Positions 55,303 through 63,534 of a stretch of 64,000 bases of DNA are shown piece after piece. Every line of letters begins with the position of its first letter. Positions within the stretch are counted from its first letter, which is position 1. The position numbers and the translations under genes are program-made. The notes below the pieces were generated by a model that worked only from the letters and a program-made list of their open reading frames with translations, was not told where the DNA came from and made no database searches. Source of the stretch: Myxococcales bacterium (lineage in GTDB: Bacteria; Myxococcota_A; Polyangia; Polyangiales; Polyangiaceae); contig JADJKB010000003.1 in NCBI GenBank assembly GCA_016706225.1, positions 620,001 through 684,000 of the forward strand, read 5' to 3'.

Positions 55303-58300
55303 ATGGTCGTCCGCGTAGTGGAAGACGGCGCGTACTTCTACGTGCACGAGCCCGACGGCGGAAGCTTCTGCCCGGAGCGGGCGCGCATCGTCACCCCCTC
55401 CGGCAAGGTCGTCAGTCGACGCCGCCACGGCTACGCCGCCCGCGTCGAGGTGATCGACGAGACGGCTTCGGAGCTCCCGGTCGCGACCTTGCTCCGAGCG
55501 GCAGCTGCGGTCGGACGCGCCGTCGAACGCCGCGACGATGCACTCACCCGCACGTTCCGAGCGCATCTCGTCGGCGCCGGCCCGGAACGAATCGAGCTCG
55601 ATGCCGACGGCGCTGTCTCGGTGCGGCTCGACGGGCCGAGCATCGCAGCCGCCCCCGTCCACCACCCAATCGACGCGCGGGTCGCCGCGCTCATGTTGGG
55701 TGAGCAGCCGGCAAGTCCCACGCGGCTCCAGCCTCCCCTCCCCGCACACCCCGCCCGCCGAGTGTTGTTCTTCGAGTCGCTGATGAACTCGGACATGCCG
55801 CACAACGACTGCGAGCTGTCCCAGGGTGTGCTGCACATGGCCAGCACCCTCGCCGGCACCGCCACCGAAGTCGCGCTCGCCAACGTGAAGATGTCCATCG
55901 TCGGCGCCGAGCGACCGGTGGTCGGCCTCGACGGCCTGACCCGGGTGCTCGGCGAAGGGCCGATCGATCTGGTGTGCATCACGCTGCTCGAGGGCTACTT
56001 CGAGGGCGTCGTCGGTTTGATCGCGGAGCTTCGCCGGCTCGGCTGTCGCGCCCATGTGGCCGTCGGTGGGGTCATGCCGACGCTCACCCCGGAGCACGTG
56101 GCCTGTCACCTCCCAGACGTGACCTTCGTCTGCCGCGGTGCCGGGGAGTACTTCGTGCCACGGCTCGCGGCCATCGTTGGTGCCGAAAGCCACATCGACG
56201 TTCCGCTGACACCCGGCCAGCGTGCCGCGCTCCTCAGCATGGACGGCATGCTCGTCGTCGATCGCGCTGGCCGCTCACTGCTCGCCGGCAACCCCGACAA
56301 GACCGTGGAGGTCGACTCGCTCGATCGGGTGTCCGTCAATCTCGGGCTGCTCGAGCGCCGGCACCTGGAGCAGGGCGTCGAGCTCTCTACCTCCCGGGGC
56401 TGCATCCACAAGTGCAGCTTCTGTTCGATCATCGGTCGCCAGAGCTACCAAGCGCGCAGTTCCGGCGGCACCCTGGAGCTGCTCGGGCGCTACGCGGAAC
56501 ACTACGCGGAGCTGTTTGGGCCCGACGTGCCGGGCAACGCCTTCCGCATCCACATCAGCGACGACGACTTCGCGTGTGATCGCGAGCGAGCCCGGGAGTT
56601 CTTGCAAGGCATCCTCGCCACACGCTTTCGGCTCTCGTCGGTTCAGGTTTCCGTCGCCGATCTCTGCAAACGCGTCGGCAAACAGCTGATGCCGGAGCCC
56701 GACCTGCGTTTGGTCGACGCCATCCGGCCCGAGTGTTTCGCCGATTCGACCGCGAACATTCCGGAGCGAGACTGGGTTCTGGATCACAAGACCCGCGCCT
56801 GGAGTGCGTTCCTGCAGATCGGGGTCGAGACCTTCAGCGACCGCGAGCTCGACCGGCTGGGCAAGGGCTACGGCCGCGAGCACATCCGCGCCATCGTCGA
56901 CGCCCTCGCGGCGCGGCGCATTCACGTCGATGCGTATCTGATCATGGCCAACTCGAGCACCACGGCCACCGACCTCGTCGACTCGCTGGAAGAGCTGTGC
57001 CGGCTGAAGCTCCTCCACCCGAAGTTCTTCCACGTGCGCTTCCCCGTCGTGCCCCGCCTCGTCTCGTATTTCCCGTCGGCCAGCCATCGCCGCTTGGTGC
57101 GCCGAGGGGATGACGACGCTTTCGCGGTGCGTCGGCTCGCCAGTGTTCCGCACCACCCGGAGCTCGACTACCCCTTCGTGGACGCCGACGTACCGGCCGA
57201 TGACTGGGTGCGCGCGGTGGCTCCCGGCGTGCTCTCCGACGGCTCCCTCTACACGAAGTCCCTCGAGGTGCTTCGCGAGCGTTTCTCCGAGCTCGCGGCC
57301 GAGAGCGCCGCGCTCCCGCCGGAACGCGAACGCCTGTTGCGCCGCCTCGATGACATGCCTCGGCGCCTCGCCTTCGAGACGTTGAGTCGCAACATCGAGG
57401 CCGGGAACCGTGCCTCCGTGGAGACGGCATCCGAGGTGCTGGGCCCCAAGAAAGAATGGGTGAAGGCCTACCGACGCTACGCCTCCGAGACGCCGGCGCG
57501 ACTCGTGGTGATCCCGACCTGGCAGTGTGAGCTGCGCTGCGTCTACTGCTACATCCCCAAGCAGGACGGCCGCGTCATGAGCCGAGAGACGCTCACACGC
57601 TCGATCGAGTTTCTGCTGAGCAGCGAGCGGCAGGAGGTCATGCTCCAGTTCTTCGGCGGCGAAGCGCTGGTCGAGTGGGATCTGGTCCGCCAGGGCATCG
57701 AGTACGGCGTCCGCCGCGCGCGGGAGCTCGGCAAGACCATCTCGTTCATCGTCAGCTCCAACGGCTGGTCTCTGGACGCTGAAAAGCTCGCGTGGCTCCG
57801 CAACTACCCGGTGAAGCTCGAGCTCTCCCTGGACGGCGCGCGTGAGACGCAGAATCTGGCCAGGCCGTCTCGGCTGCCGATGCTCGACTCGTACGACAAC
57901 GGCATCGCCCCCCGCGCGCGCGCGATCCTCGAGAGCGGTCTCCCCAACGAGGTCATCATGGTGGTGGTCCCGAGGCACGTCGCGAAGCTGTCGGAGAGTT
58001 TCTTTCACATCGTGGATCTCGGCTTCCGGCGCGTGCAGATCAACTTTGCCCTCGGGGTCACCTGGCGAGACGAGCACAAGCGGCTGTTTGCCCAGGGGCT
58101 GCACCAGATTGGACGCGAGCTCGAAGCGCGCTGGTCCCGCGGGGAAGACGTGATGCTGGTGAACCTGGAAGGTGCGGCGTACCCAGTGCGCCTCAATGGG
58201 GAGGTCACCGTCGACTACGACGGCACCCTCTACGCGGGGAACGGGTTCCTCCACGAGAACGAGCACAAACAAAAGCTCGTCCGAGGTCGACTGGACGACT

Positions 58301-58503
58301 ACCGCTCGTTCGATCGTTATTTCATGGATGCCCTGGACAACGACCGTCTGATCGAGCTCGGCTATCCACCCGACGTGGCGGCGAACAACTGGGAAGTCGG
58401 GAAAGTCTTCGCGAGCTTCGTGCGGCACATGCGTTCGGGTAGGGAAATCCCTCACTTTCCCGCCATCCCGTTTGCTCAACCTGCGGCGTCGGGATACTCT
58501 TAG
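55303..58503 (+). CDS. Giant double radical SAM protein (B12-type module plus Cys-free SPASM-like module)
   Basis: A 1066-residue polypeptide. Residues 1-150 are a domain of unknown type; 150-300 are Rossmann-like (RRVLFFESLMN, HVAVGGVMPTLTPEH), as in B12-binding rSAM proteins; the first rSAM motif is CIHKCSFC (C367, C371, C374). A second, unrelated rSAM domain has CELRCVYC (C742, C746, C749), FFGGEALVEWD and the end-strand VDYDGTLYAGNGFL. The second half is the paralogue of 39379-41274. Both active sites are intact, so two radical steps may be coupled. It heads the Hxs operon, 23 bp before the twin-arginine-signal gene. Confidence 0.92.
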   Translation: MVVRVVEDGAYFYVHEPDGGSFCPERARIVTPSGKVVSRRRHGYAARVEVIDETASELPVATLLRAAAAVGRAVERRDDALTRTFRAHLVGAGPERIELDADGAVSVRLDGPSIAAAPVHHPIDARVAALMLGEQPASPTRLQPPLPAHPARRVLFFESLMNSDMPHNDCELSQGVLHMASTLAGTATEVALANVKMSIVGAERPVVGLDGLTRVLGEGPIDLVCITLLEGYFEGVVGLIAELRRLGCRAHVAVGGVMPTLTPEHVACHLPDVTFVCRGAGEYFVPRLAAIVGAESHIDVPLTPGQRAALLSMDGMLVVDRAGRSLLAGNPDKTVEVDSLDRVSVNLGLLERRHLEQGVELSTSRGCIHKCSFCSIIGRQSYQARSSGGTLELLGRYAEHYAELFGPDVPGNAFRIHISDDDFACDRERAREFLQGILATRFRLSSVQVSVADLCKRVGKQLMPEPDLRLVDAIRPECFADSTANIPERDWVLDHKTRAWSAFLQIGVETFSDRELDRLGKGYGREHIRAIVDALAARRIHVDAYLIMANSSTTATDLVDSLEELCRLKLLHPKFFHVRFPVVPRLVSYFPSASHRRLVRRGDDDAFAVRRLASVPHHPELDYPFVDADVPADDWVRAVAPGVLSDGSLYTKSLEVLRERFSELAAESAALPPERERLLRRLDDMPRRLAFETLSRNIEAGNRASVETASEVLGPKKEWVKAYRRYASETPARLVVIPTWQCELRCVYCYIPKQDGRVMSRETLTRSIEFLLSSERQEVMLQFFGGEALVEWDLVRQGIEYGVRRARELGKTISFIVSSNGWSLDAEKLAWLRNYPVKLELSLDGARETQNLARPSRLPMLDSYDNGIAPRARAILESGLPNEVIMVVVPRHVAKLSESFFHIVDLGFRRVQINFALGVTWRDEHKRLFAQGLHQIGRELEARWSRGEDVMLVNLEGAAYPVRLNGEVTVDYDGTLYAGNGFLHENEHKQKLVRGRLDDYRSFDRYFMDALDNDRLIELGYPPDVAANNWEVGKVFASFVRHMRSGREIPHFPAIPFAQPAASGYS

Positions 58504-58526
58504 CGAGTCTTTGCCAGGGAGACGGC

Positions 58527-59084
58527 ATGCAACGACGTGCGTTCATCGAGGGTGTGCTCGCAAGTGGAGCAGTGGCGACGGTCGGAGAGGCCGCGGCCGC
58601 GAAACCCAAGCGAAAAGCTGCGGCGACCGTCGCTAGACCCGAGTCCGAGCCCGAGACGAAGGCCGAGCCAACGGCTGAAGTTACGCCGCCGGAACCGACG
58701 GAGGTCGAACACGTCTGGGCGCTTCTGGCGCCGCTCACACAAGGCGCGGGCATCGGGCTCGGCTGGGCCGTGCTCGGGCTGACCGGTGTGAGTCGAGGCG
58801 CCGCGGTGCTCACGCTGGTGAACGAGGCAGGAGAGCAGGCGCGCGTGCACCTGTGCCGTCGCAGCCCGGACTCCCGCCCTATCGCACACAGCGAGACCGT
58901 CGACTTGTTCCTGATGAACAGCGGCGACGGTAGCGTGGGCACCGACGAGACCCTCGGCCGCGTCCTCAACGTCCTATCGAGCGTGCTCCGCCACAACGAG
59001 AAGAACGGCGCGGGCGCCAGCGAAGCCATGCTCTCGCACGAGGCGCGGTTGGCCTTCTTCCGCAGCGAACGCGCACTGGTCTGA
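58527..59084 (+). CDS. Twin-arginine-signal protein of the Hxs operon
   Basis: A 185-residue protein opening MQRRAFIEGVLASGA, with an RRAFI motif suited to Tat export of a folded protein, followed by a hydrophobic stretch and an Ala-rich cleavage region. A Lys/Pro/Glu-rich linker (about 25-65) leads to a domain of about 110 residues with an internal GIGLGWAVLGLTG strand. I recognise no family. It lies 23 bp after the giant rSAM gene and 7 bp before the HxsD-like gene, so it probably acts with the modified peptide outside the cytoplasm (inference). Confidence 0.75.
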   Translation: MQRRAFIEGVLASGAVATVGEAAAAKPKRKAAATVARPESEPETKAEPTAEVTPPEPTEVEHVWALLAPLTQGAGIGLGWAVLGLTGVSRGAAVLTLVNEAGEQARVHLCRRSPDSRPIAHSETVDLFLMNSGDGSVGTDETLGRVLNVLSSVLRHNEKNGAGASEAMLSHEARLAFFRSERALV

Positions 59085-59091
59085 GCGAAAA

Positions 59092-59565
59092 ATGACCGAC
59101 GAAAAAAGCGAGACCCGCGACCAGGGCGCGGACACAGTCGACTTCACCTTCCAGCTGTCCGAGCGAGAGATCAGCTTCGACATCGACGAAGACCTGTACG
59201 CCTCGGATGCCATCTACAGCGCGTCGTACCTGTTCATCGACCGCTGCTACGTATTTCTGGCACGTCCGTCGGAGCGCAAGGTCCGGGTGCGGCTGCGCTC
59301 GAAGGGCGAGCAAACCGAGGCGGAAATGGAGGCCCTGGCCGGGGAGTTCGCCAACGAGCTCCTGAACAGCCAGCTGCGCTTCCGCATTGGCCGCGCCACC
59401 GCGCCGATCCGCGAGCACTACATGGCGCGAGCGTTCTTCGGCCGCGAGCAAAACGCCACGATTGCGGAGCTCTTGGCCGAGCTCGACGCTGAGGAGTTAG
59501 CGGAAGAGCCGCTGGAGATCCCGGTGCCGTGGGAAGCCGGGCGGGAAAAGGCGTCGGATGGCTGA
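59092..59565 (+). CDS. hxsD: His-Xaa-Ser system protein HxsD-like
   Basis: A 157-residue acidic protein. The sequence around AIYSASYLFIDRCYVFLA and the FANELLNSQLRFRIG segment, followed by REHYMARAFF, match the HxsD family, named for its LLNDYxLRE-type motif. HxsD is always found with HxsB/HxsC/HxsA-type genes and may act as a peptide-binding partner for the rSAM enzyme, though its biochemistry is unknown. It is flanked 7 bp upstream by the Tat-signal gene and overlaps the following 71-residue gene by 8 bp, so expression is coupled. Confidence 0.75.
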   Translation: MTDEKSETRDQGADTVDFTFQLSEREISFDIDEDLYASDAIYSASYLFIDRCYVFLARPSERKVRVRLRSKGEQTEAEMEALAGEFANELLNSQLRFRIGRATAPIREHYMARAFFGREQNATIAELLAELDAEELAEEPLEIPVPWEAGREKASDG

Positions 59566-59773
59566 GCGGCTGGTGTTTTCTGCGTCCCTGTACGCGCCGG
59601 AGGCCGTGAAACAAGCGGCCGCCGCCTTCGAACACCTGGGCAAGATCACGCTCGAGCAACAAGACGACGCACTGGTTCTCGAGATGACTGAAGCCGACCC
59701 GGAAGTGGCGGACGTGCTGCTCGACGAGCTCGCGAATCACGCCCTGGCCCTCACCGTGCAGAGTCGGAGCTGA
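59558..59773 (+). CDS. Small acidic protein of the Hxs operon
   Basis: A 71-residue protein of mixed alpha/beta content (MAERLVFSASLYAPEAVKQA at the start, ALALTVQSRS at the end). No family is recognised. The ATG lies inside the HxsD-like gene and its stop is 3 bp before the HxsB start, so it is translated with them. Size and position suggest a peptide-recognition or chaperone role in the maturation complex, which is inference only. Confidence 0.7.
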   Translation: MAERLVFSASLYAPEAVKQAAAAFEHLGKITLEQQDDALVLEMTEADPEVADVLLDELANHALALTVQSRS

Positions 59774-59776
59774 GCC

Positions 59777-61282
59777 ATGGGGGAGCGGAAACTGAGCGTC
59801 GTTCGCCTGCCTCTGGCCGAGGACAAACTCTCGTTTTTTCGCTACGGCGACGTCGGCGACAAGAAGATCATCACGAACGACACCGGTGCCTTTCATTTCC
59901 TGGACCAGGAGACATTCGCGGATTTCCTGGCGGGTCGCATCGGCGCCGACCACGCCGAGTTCCGCGCCCTATCCGAGAAGGGGTTCCTGCGACAGGGCCT
60001 CGATCTCGAGCGGGTTGCCACGCAGATCCGTCGCAAGAAGCGCTTCGTGGGGCAAGGCCCCCACCTGCACATCGTGATCACGACGCTGCGCTGCAATCAG
60101 AGCTGCAAGTACTGCCACGCTTCGCGCACCAACATGGATCGGGTCGACACCGACATGTCGCTCGAGACCGCGAAGAAGGTCGTCGACCACGCGATGCAGA
60201 GCACGTCGCCCTACATCAATTTCGAGTTTCAAGGTGGTGAGCCGACGGTGAACATGGCCGCCTTGCGTTTCATCGTCGAGTACAGCCGCGAGAAGAACAA
60301 GTACGAGAAGAAGGATCTCGAACACTCCTTGGTCACCAACATGACCTACATGACCGAGGAGAACGCGGAGTGGCTGATCGACAACGACGTGATGGTGTGC
60401 ACGAGCCTGGACGGCCCCGAGGAGCTGCACAACTGGAACCGGACCTGGCGGCAGGGCTCGAACGCCTACGAGAACGTGCGCAAGTGGATCGCCTACTTCA
60501 ACCGGCGCTACATCGAAAAGGGCCGTGACCCCGAGCGCTGGCACGTGGACGCGCTGATGACGACGTCCCGCAAGACCTTCGACCACTGGAAAGAGGTGGT
60601 GGACCTCTACGTCGAGCTCGGCATGCGGACCATCTTCCTGCGGCCCCTCAACCCCTACGGCTTTGCCCTCGATACCTGGAAGCGCATCGGCTACAGCGCC
60701 GACGAGTACCTCGCGTTCTACAAGAGGGCCTTCGAGTACATCGTGGACCTGAACCTGCGCGGCACCGAGATCTGCGAGGGGACGGCGTCGGTGTTCCTGT
60801 CCAAGATGCTGACCCTGGACGATCCCAACTTCGTCGACATTCGCTCACCCTGCGGCGCCGGAACGGGACAGGTCGCGTACAACTACGACGGGAAGGTCTT
60901 CACGTGCGACGAGGCCCGCATGACCTCGGCCATGGGCAACGACGCCTTCCAGATCGGCCAGGTCGGAGCCTCGACCTACGAAGAGGTCCACGCCCACCCC
61001 ACGGTCAAAGCCCTCGCGGTGGCCTCACTGCAGGACTCTTTGCCGCACTGCGACACCTGCTGGAACAAGCCTTTTTGCGGGGTTTGTCCCATGCACAACT
61101 ACATGTCGAACGGCGACATCTTCGGCCAGAGACCGAACTCGTCGAAGTGCAAAGAACATTATACAATTGCCTCGATGCTGCTCGACCGCCTGGCCAACGA
61201 CCAGGACGGAAAGATCGAGCGGATCTTTCGGCGATGGACCTTGACCCGCCCGCGCGAGCCGAGCGGCAGTTGCGCAGTTTGA
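59777..61282 (+). CDS. hxsB: Radical SAM/SPASM maturase HxsB-like
   Basis: A 501-residue peptide maturase. The N-terminal part (FRYGDVGDKKIITNDTGAFH) resembles the domain that recognises leader peptides in HxsB; GPHLHIVITTLRCNQSCKYC carries the rSAM cluster (C106, C110, C113); FQGGEPT follows. The C-terminal SPASM region has Cys at SPCGAG, VFTCDEA, HCDTC, FCGVC and SKCKEH, enough for two auxiliary clusters. The N-terminus, CNQSCKYCHAS and SPASM layout agree with HxsB of the His-Xaa-Ser system. It should create a radical modification on the H-x-S repeat peptide encoded immediately downstream. Confidence 0.88.
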   Translation: MGERKLSVVRLPLAEDKLSFFRYGDVGDKKIITNDTGAFHFLDQETFADFLAGRIGADHAEFRALSEKGFLRQGLDLERVATQIRRKKRFVGQGPHLHIVITTLRCNQSCKYCHASRTNMDRVDTDMSLETAKKVVDHAMQSTSPYINFEFQGGEPTVNMAALRFIVEYSREKNKYEKKDLEHSLVTNMTYMTEENAEWLIDNDVMVCTSLDGPEELHNWNRTWRQGSNAYENVRKWIAYFNRRYIEKGRDPERWHVDALMTTSRKTFDHWKEVVDLYVELGMRTIFLRPLNPYGFALDTWKRIGYSADEYLAFYKRAFEYIVDLNLRGTEICEGTASVFLSKMLTLDDPNFVDIRSPCGAGTGQVAYNYDGKVFTCDEARMTSAMGNDAFQIGQVGASTYEEVHAHPTVKALAVASLQDSLPHCDTCWNKPFCGVCPMHNYMSNGDIFGQRPNSSKCKEHYTIASMLLDRLANDQDGKIERIFRRWTLTRPREPSGSCAV

Positions 61283-61295
61283 AGGGGTGACCGGC

Positions 61296-61580
61296 ATGAA
61301 GAAAGACAAGCTTCCCAAGCTGAACAAGAAACCCGCCGACTTCATGCAACCTGACGAACAGCGTCAGGCGAACGAGCCCAAGAGCACGTCCGACTTGCTG
61401 TCGCGTGCCGACGCGCGCCTGGAAGGCATCGAGGGCATCGACCGCGGGTTCGCCGCGCACGCCTCGCACGCCTCGCATGGCTCACACGGCTCACACGGCT
61501 CGCATGGCTCGCATGGCTCACATGGTTCGCACGGCTCTCACGGTTCGCACGGTTCCCATGGCTCCCATGGTCAGTGGTGA
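61296..61580 (+). CDS. hxsA: His-Xaa-Ser repeat precursor peptide (HxsA-like)
   Basis: A 94-residue peptide. The charged leader (MKKDKLPKLNKKPADFMQPD start, about residues 1-54) is followed by HASHAS, ten HGS triplets and the end HGQW. That gives 12 H-x-S triplets and 13 His. His and Ser side chains at fixed spacing are a natural target for repeated radical cross-linking or metal binding. ATG at 61296 follows AAGGGG; a GTG at 61287 is in frame. Codons of the repeats vary (CAC/CAT, GGC/GGT, TCN) despite the identical protein, so the peptide is under selection. It overlaps the next rSAM gene. Confidence 0.88.
   Translation: MKKDKLPKLNKKPADFMQPDEQRQANEPKSTSDLLSRADARLEGIEGIDRGFAAHASHASHGSHGSHGSHGSHGSHGSHGSHGSHGSHGSHGQW
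61458..61565 (+). repeat. 9-bp tandem repeat encoding the H-x-S core
   Basis: Twelve in-phase 9-bp units (CAY-GSN-TCN type) form 108 bp of the precursor gene: two encode HAS and ten encode HGS. Units differ at wobble positions, so it is not a recent slippage expansion, yet it is long enough to be length-variable between strains. It is not a CRISPR array: there are no spacers and the units are coding. Confidence 0.9.
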
Positions 61581-62548
61581 ACCAGCTAGTCCTGACCGTC
61601 ACCCGCCGCTGCAACCTCCGCTGTAGTTACTGCCCGACCGCGAAGGACGGTTACCCTTCGCTCGACGAGACCGACGCGCTGCGGGCGCTCGCGCTGTTCA
61701 GCGATCGTTTTGGTGGCGGGGACGTGAAGCTCTTTGGCGGCGAGCCGCTTCTGGTTCCCGAGGTCGTGTGTGCCGTGCTGGCACACAGCCAGAACGACCC
61801 CAAGATCCGCCGGGTCTACCTGTCCACCAATGGGCTCGGCCTCGACCGCGAGTTTCTCGCGACTCTGCGCGCTCACGACAAAGTGGTGCTGACGATCTCG
61901 ATGGACGGCCGCCCCGAAGATCACCGCCGCTCCCGCAGAGCCCTCTCGGGTGTGCCGGACGCGTACGATCACGTCGTCGCGCTGTTGCCTGAGCTCCGGA
62001 ACACGCCACGGGTCGTCGTCACCCAGACCATCGCCCCGAGCACCGCCGCCGCCGCGCACGAGAACTTCTCCCATCTCGTCGGGCTCGGCTTCACCCGCTT
62101 CAACTTCCTGCCCGGGTACTTCTTGCCCTGGCGCAGAGAGCAGCTCGCCGCGCTCGACGCGAGCTTCGACGCGATCAAGACCAGCATCGTCGCACGCTGG
62201 CGGGGCGGCGCGAGGCTGTACGTGCGGAACTTGTTCACCTGGGCGCCGACTCCGTTCTTCAACACCGGCGTCGTCGTCGACTCGGACGGCAGCATTCACC
62301 CGAACAACCTTGGCCTCTCGGGAGCGCTCGACGAGCTCTTGCCTCAGACTCGCGTGGGCACTCTCGATGACCCGCCCACACCGGAGGCGCTCGCCGAAAA
62401 GTCCCAGCTCGTCAATCGCCTGCTCGAGGAGAACCTTCCGCCGAACGTCTGGAGCTCCACCCGGTTGGTGGACGCTTCGCTCACGCGTTTCTGCCGTGGT
62501 CTCTACCCCGAGTTCCTCGCGCATCGCTCTCGGAGGCGCGCTGCATGA
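61574..62548 (+). CDS. Radical SAM enzyme, Cys-free SPASM-like type
   Basis: A 324-residue enzyme, compact, with CNLRCSYC near the N-terminus (C13, C17, C20), FGGEPLL, and the end-strand VDSDGSIHPNNLGL where SPASM Cys would sit. FTRFNFLPGYFLPW is the counterpart of the LNYALG segment in the paralogues. The start is GTG at 61574 or GTG 61577, overlapping the precursor stop. It might fill the role of HxsC, the second maturase in canonical Hxs systems, but the sequence does not specifically identify it as HxsC. A 4-nt overlap couples it to 62545. Confidence 0.85.
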   Translation: MVNQLVLTVTRRCNLRCSYCPTAKDGYPSLDETDALRALALFSDRFGGGDVKLFGGEPLLVPEVVCAVLAHSQNDPKIRRVYLSTNGLGLDREFLATLRAHDKVVLTISMDGRPEDHRRSRRALSGVPDAYDHVVALLPELRNTPRVVVTQTIAPSTAAAAHENFSHLVGLGFTRFNFLPGYFLPWRREQLAALDASFDAIKTSIVARWRGGARLYVRNLFTWAPTPFFNTGVVVDSDGSIHPNNLGLSGALDELLPQTRVGTLDDPPTPEALAEKSQLVNRLLEENLPPNVWSSTRLVDASLTRFCRGLYPEFLAHRSRRRAA

Positions 62549-63534
62549 CCCACTTGCCGGTCGTGCAGACAGGGCCCGCTCGCGAAGAGACACCCTGGAT
62601 CGGTCCGAACGGCGAACGCATGGCGCGCCTGGAGCTGCACCTCACCTACACGTGCCCCGAGCGCTGTGTGTTCTGCTCCGAAGAGCACCGCATGCAGGCA
62701 TACCGGCGCTACCCGGTGACCTGGGCCCGCGTCGCCACCGTGCTGCGCATGCACGCCAGCCGTGGGGTCAAGAGTGTGCACCTGACCGGTGGCGAGCCGA
62801 CCATCTTCCCGGACTTCGTGGACGTACTCCGCCTGGCGAAGAAGCTCGGCATGCGCACCTCCGTCGGCACCATCGGCACGCGCCTGTCGGACCCGGAATT
62901 TGCGCAGGCCGCCCTGCCCCACCTGGACGAAGCGCTGTTCTCGCTCCACGCTCCGAACGCGGCGCTTCATGACGAGCTGGCCGGGCGCGCCGGCAGCTTC
63001 GATCAGGTCGTAGCCGCGATCGAGACTGCGCTGAGACTGCGCCCGGACTTTGGTGCCTACGTGAACACGGTGGTCACTCGCAAGAACCTGGAAGCCCTCG
63101 GCGACACCGTCGCTCTGGCCGATCGGCTGGGCGCAAAGCTCATCGTCATCTCCAACGTCACTCCCGAGGGCAACGGGCTCGATCGCTACACGGAGCTCGC
63201 AGCGCCCCTCGCGGAGCTGGCGCGGGTGCTGCCGACGGTGCCTGCGCGAGCGCCGCGGGCGATCCTGCGCTTCTTCGGGACCCCGATGTGTGTGCTCGGA
63301 GAGCACGGCATGCTCTCCAATGATCTGCACTGGGATCCCCGTGTCACCGTCGAGTGGCAGACGCTCCCAGGGAAAGTGACCTTCGACGGCATCTACTCGT
63401 GGACGCCGGACCGCAAGCGGGTCCACGTTGACGCTTGCCGGCGGTGCGAGCTGAACCAAGTCTGCATGGGGGTGTTCGATCGTTACGCCGAGCTGTTCCC
63501 CACGGACGCGCTCCGGCCAAGAGAGGCACCGTGA
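62545..63534 (+). CDS. Radical SAM enzyme with C-terminal Cys group
   Basis: A 329-residue rSAM protein with CPERCVFC (C37, C41, C44) in LHLTYTCPERCVFCSEE, LTGGEPTIFPDF, and the end group CRRCELNQVCMGVFDRY, probably an auxiliary-cluster site. It is coupled on both sides by 4-nt overlaps (ATGA upstream, GTGA downstream). It is closest in plan to the 63531 and 44439 proteins. Its place in the Hxs operon suggests action on the same peptide or on a product of the first reaction (inference). Confidence 0.87.
   Translation: MTHLPVVQTGPAREETPWIGPNGERMARLELHLTYTCPERCVFCSEEHRMQAYRRYPVTWARVATVLRMHASRGVKSVHLTGGEPTIFPDFVDVLRLAKKLGMRTSVGTIGTRLSDPEFAQAALPHLDEALFSLHAPNAALHDELAGRAGSFDQVVAAIETALRLRPDFGAYVNTVVTRKNLEALGDTVALADRLGAKLIVISNVTPEGNGLDRYTELAAPLAELARVLPTVPARAPRAILRFFGTPMCVLGEHGMLSNDLHWDPRVTVEWQTLPGKVTFDGIYSWTPDRKRVHVDACRRCELNQVCMGVFDRYAELFPTDALRPREAP

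Noticed and set aside
61458..61565. Short regular repeats as a CRISPR array
   Set aside because: Units are 9 bp, in frame, without spacers, and encode H-x-S triplets.
61574..62548. Assignment as HxsC
   Set aside because: It sits in the right place, but no HxsC-specific feature could be confirmed by eye. Left as a generic rSAM enzyme.
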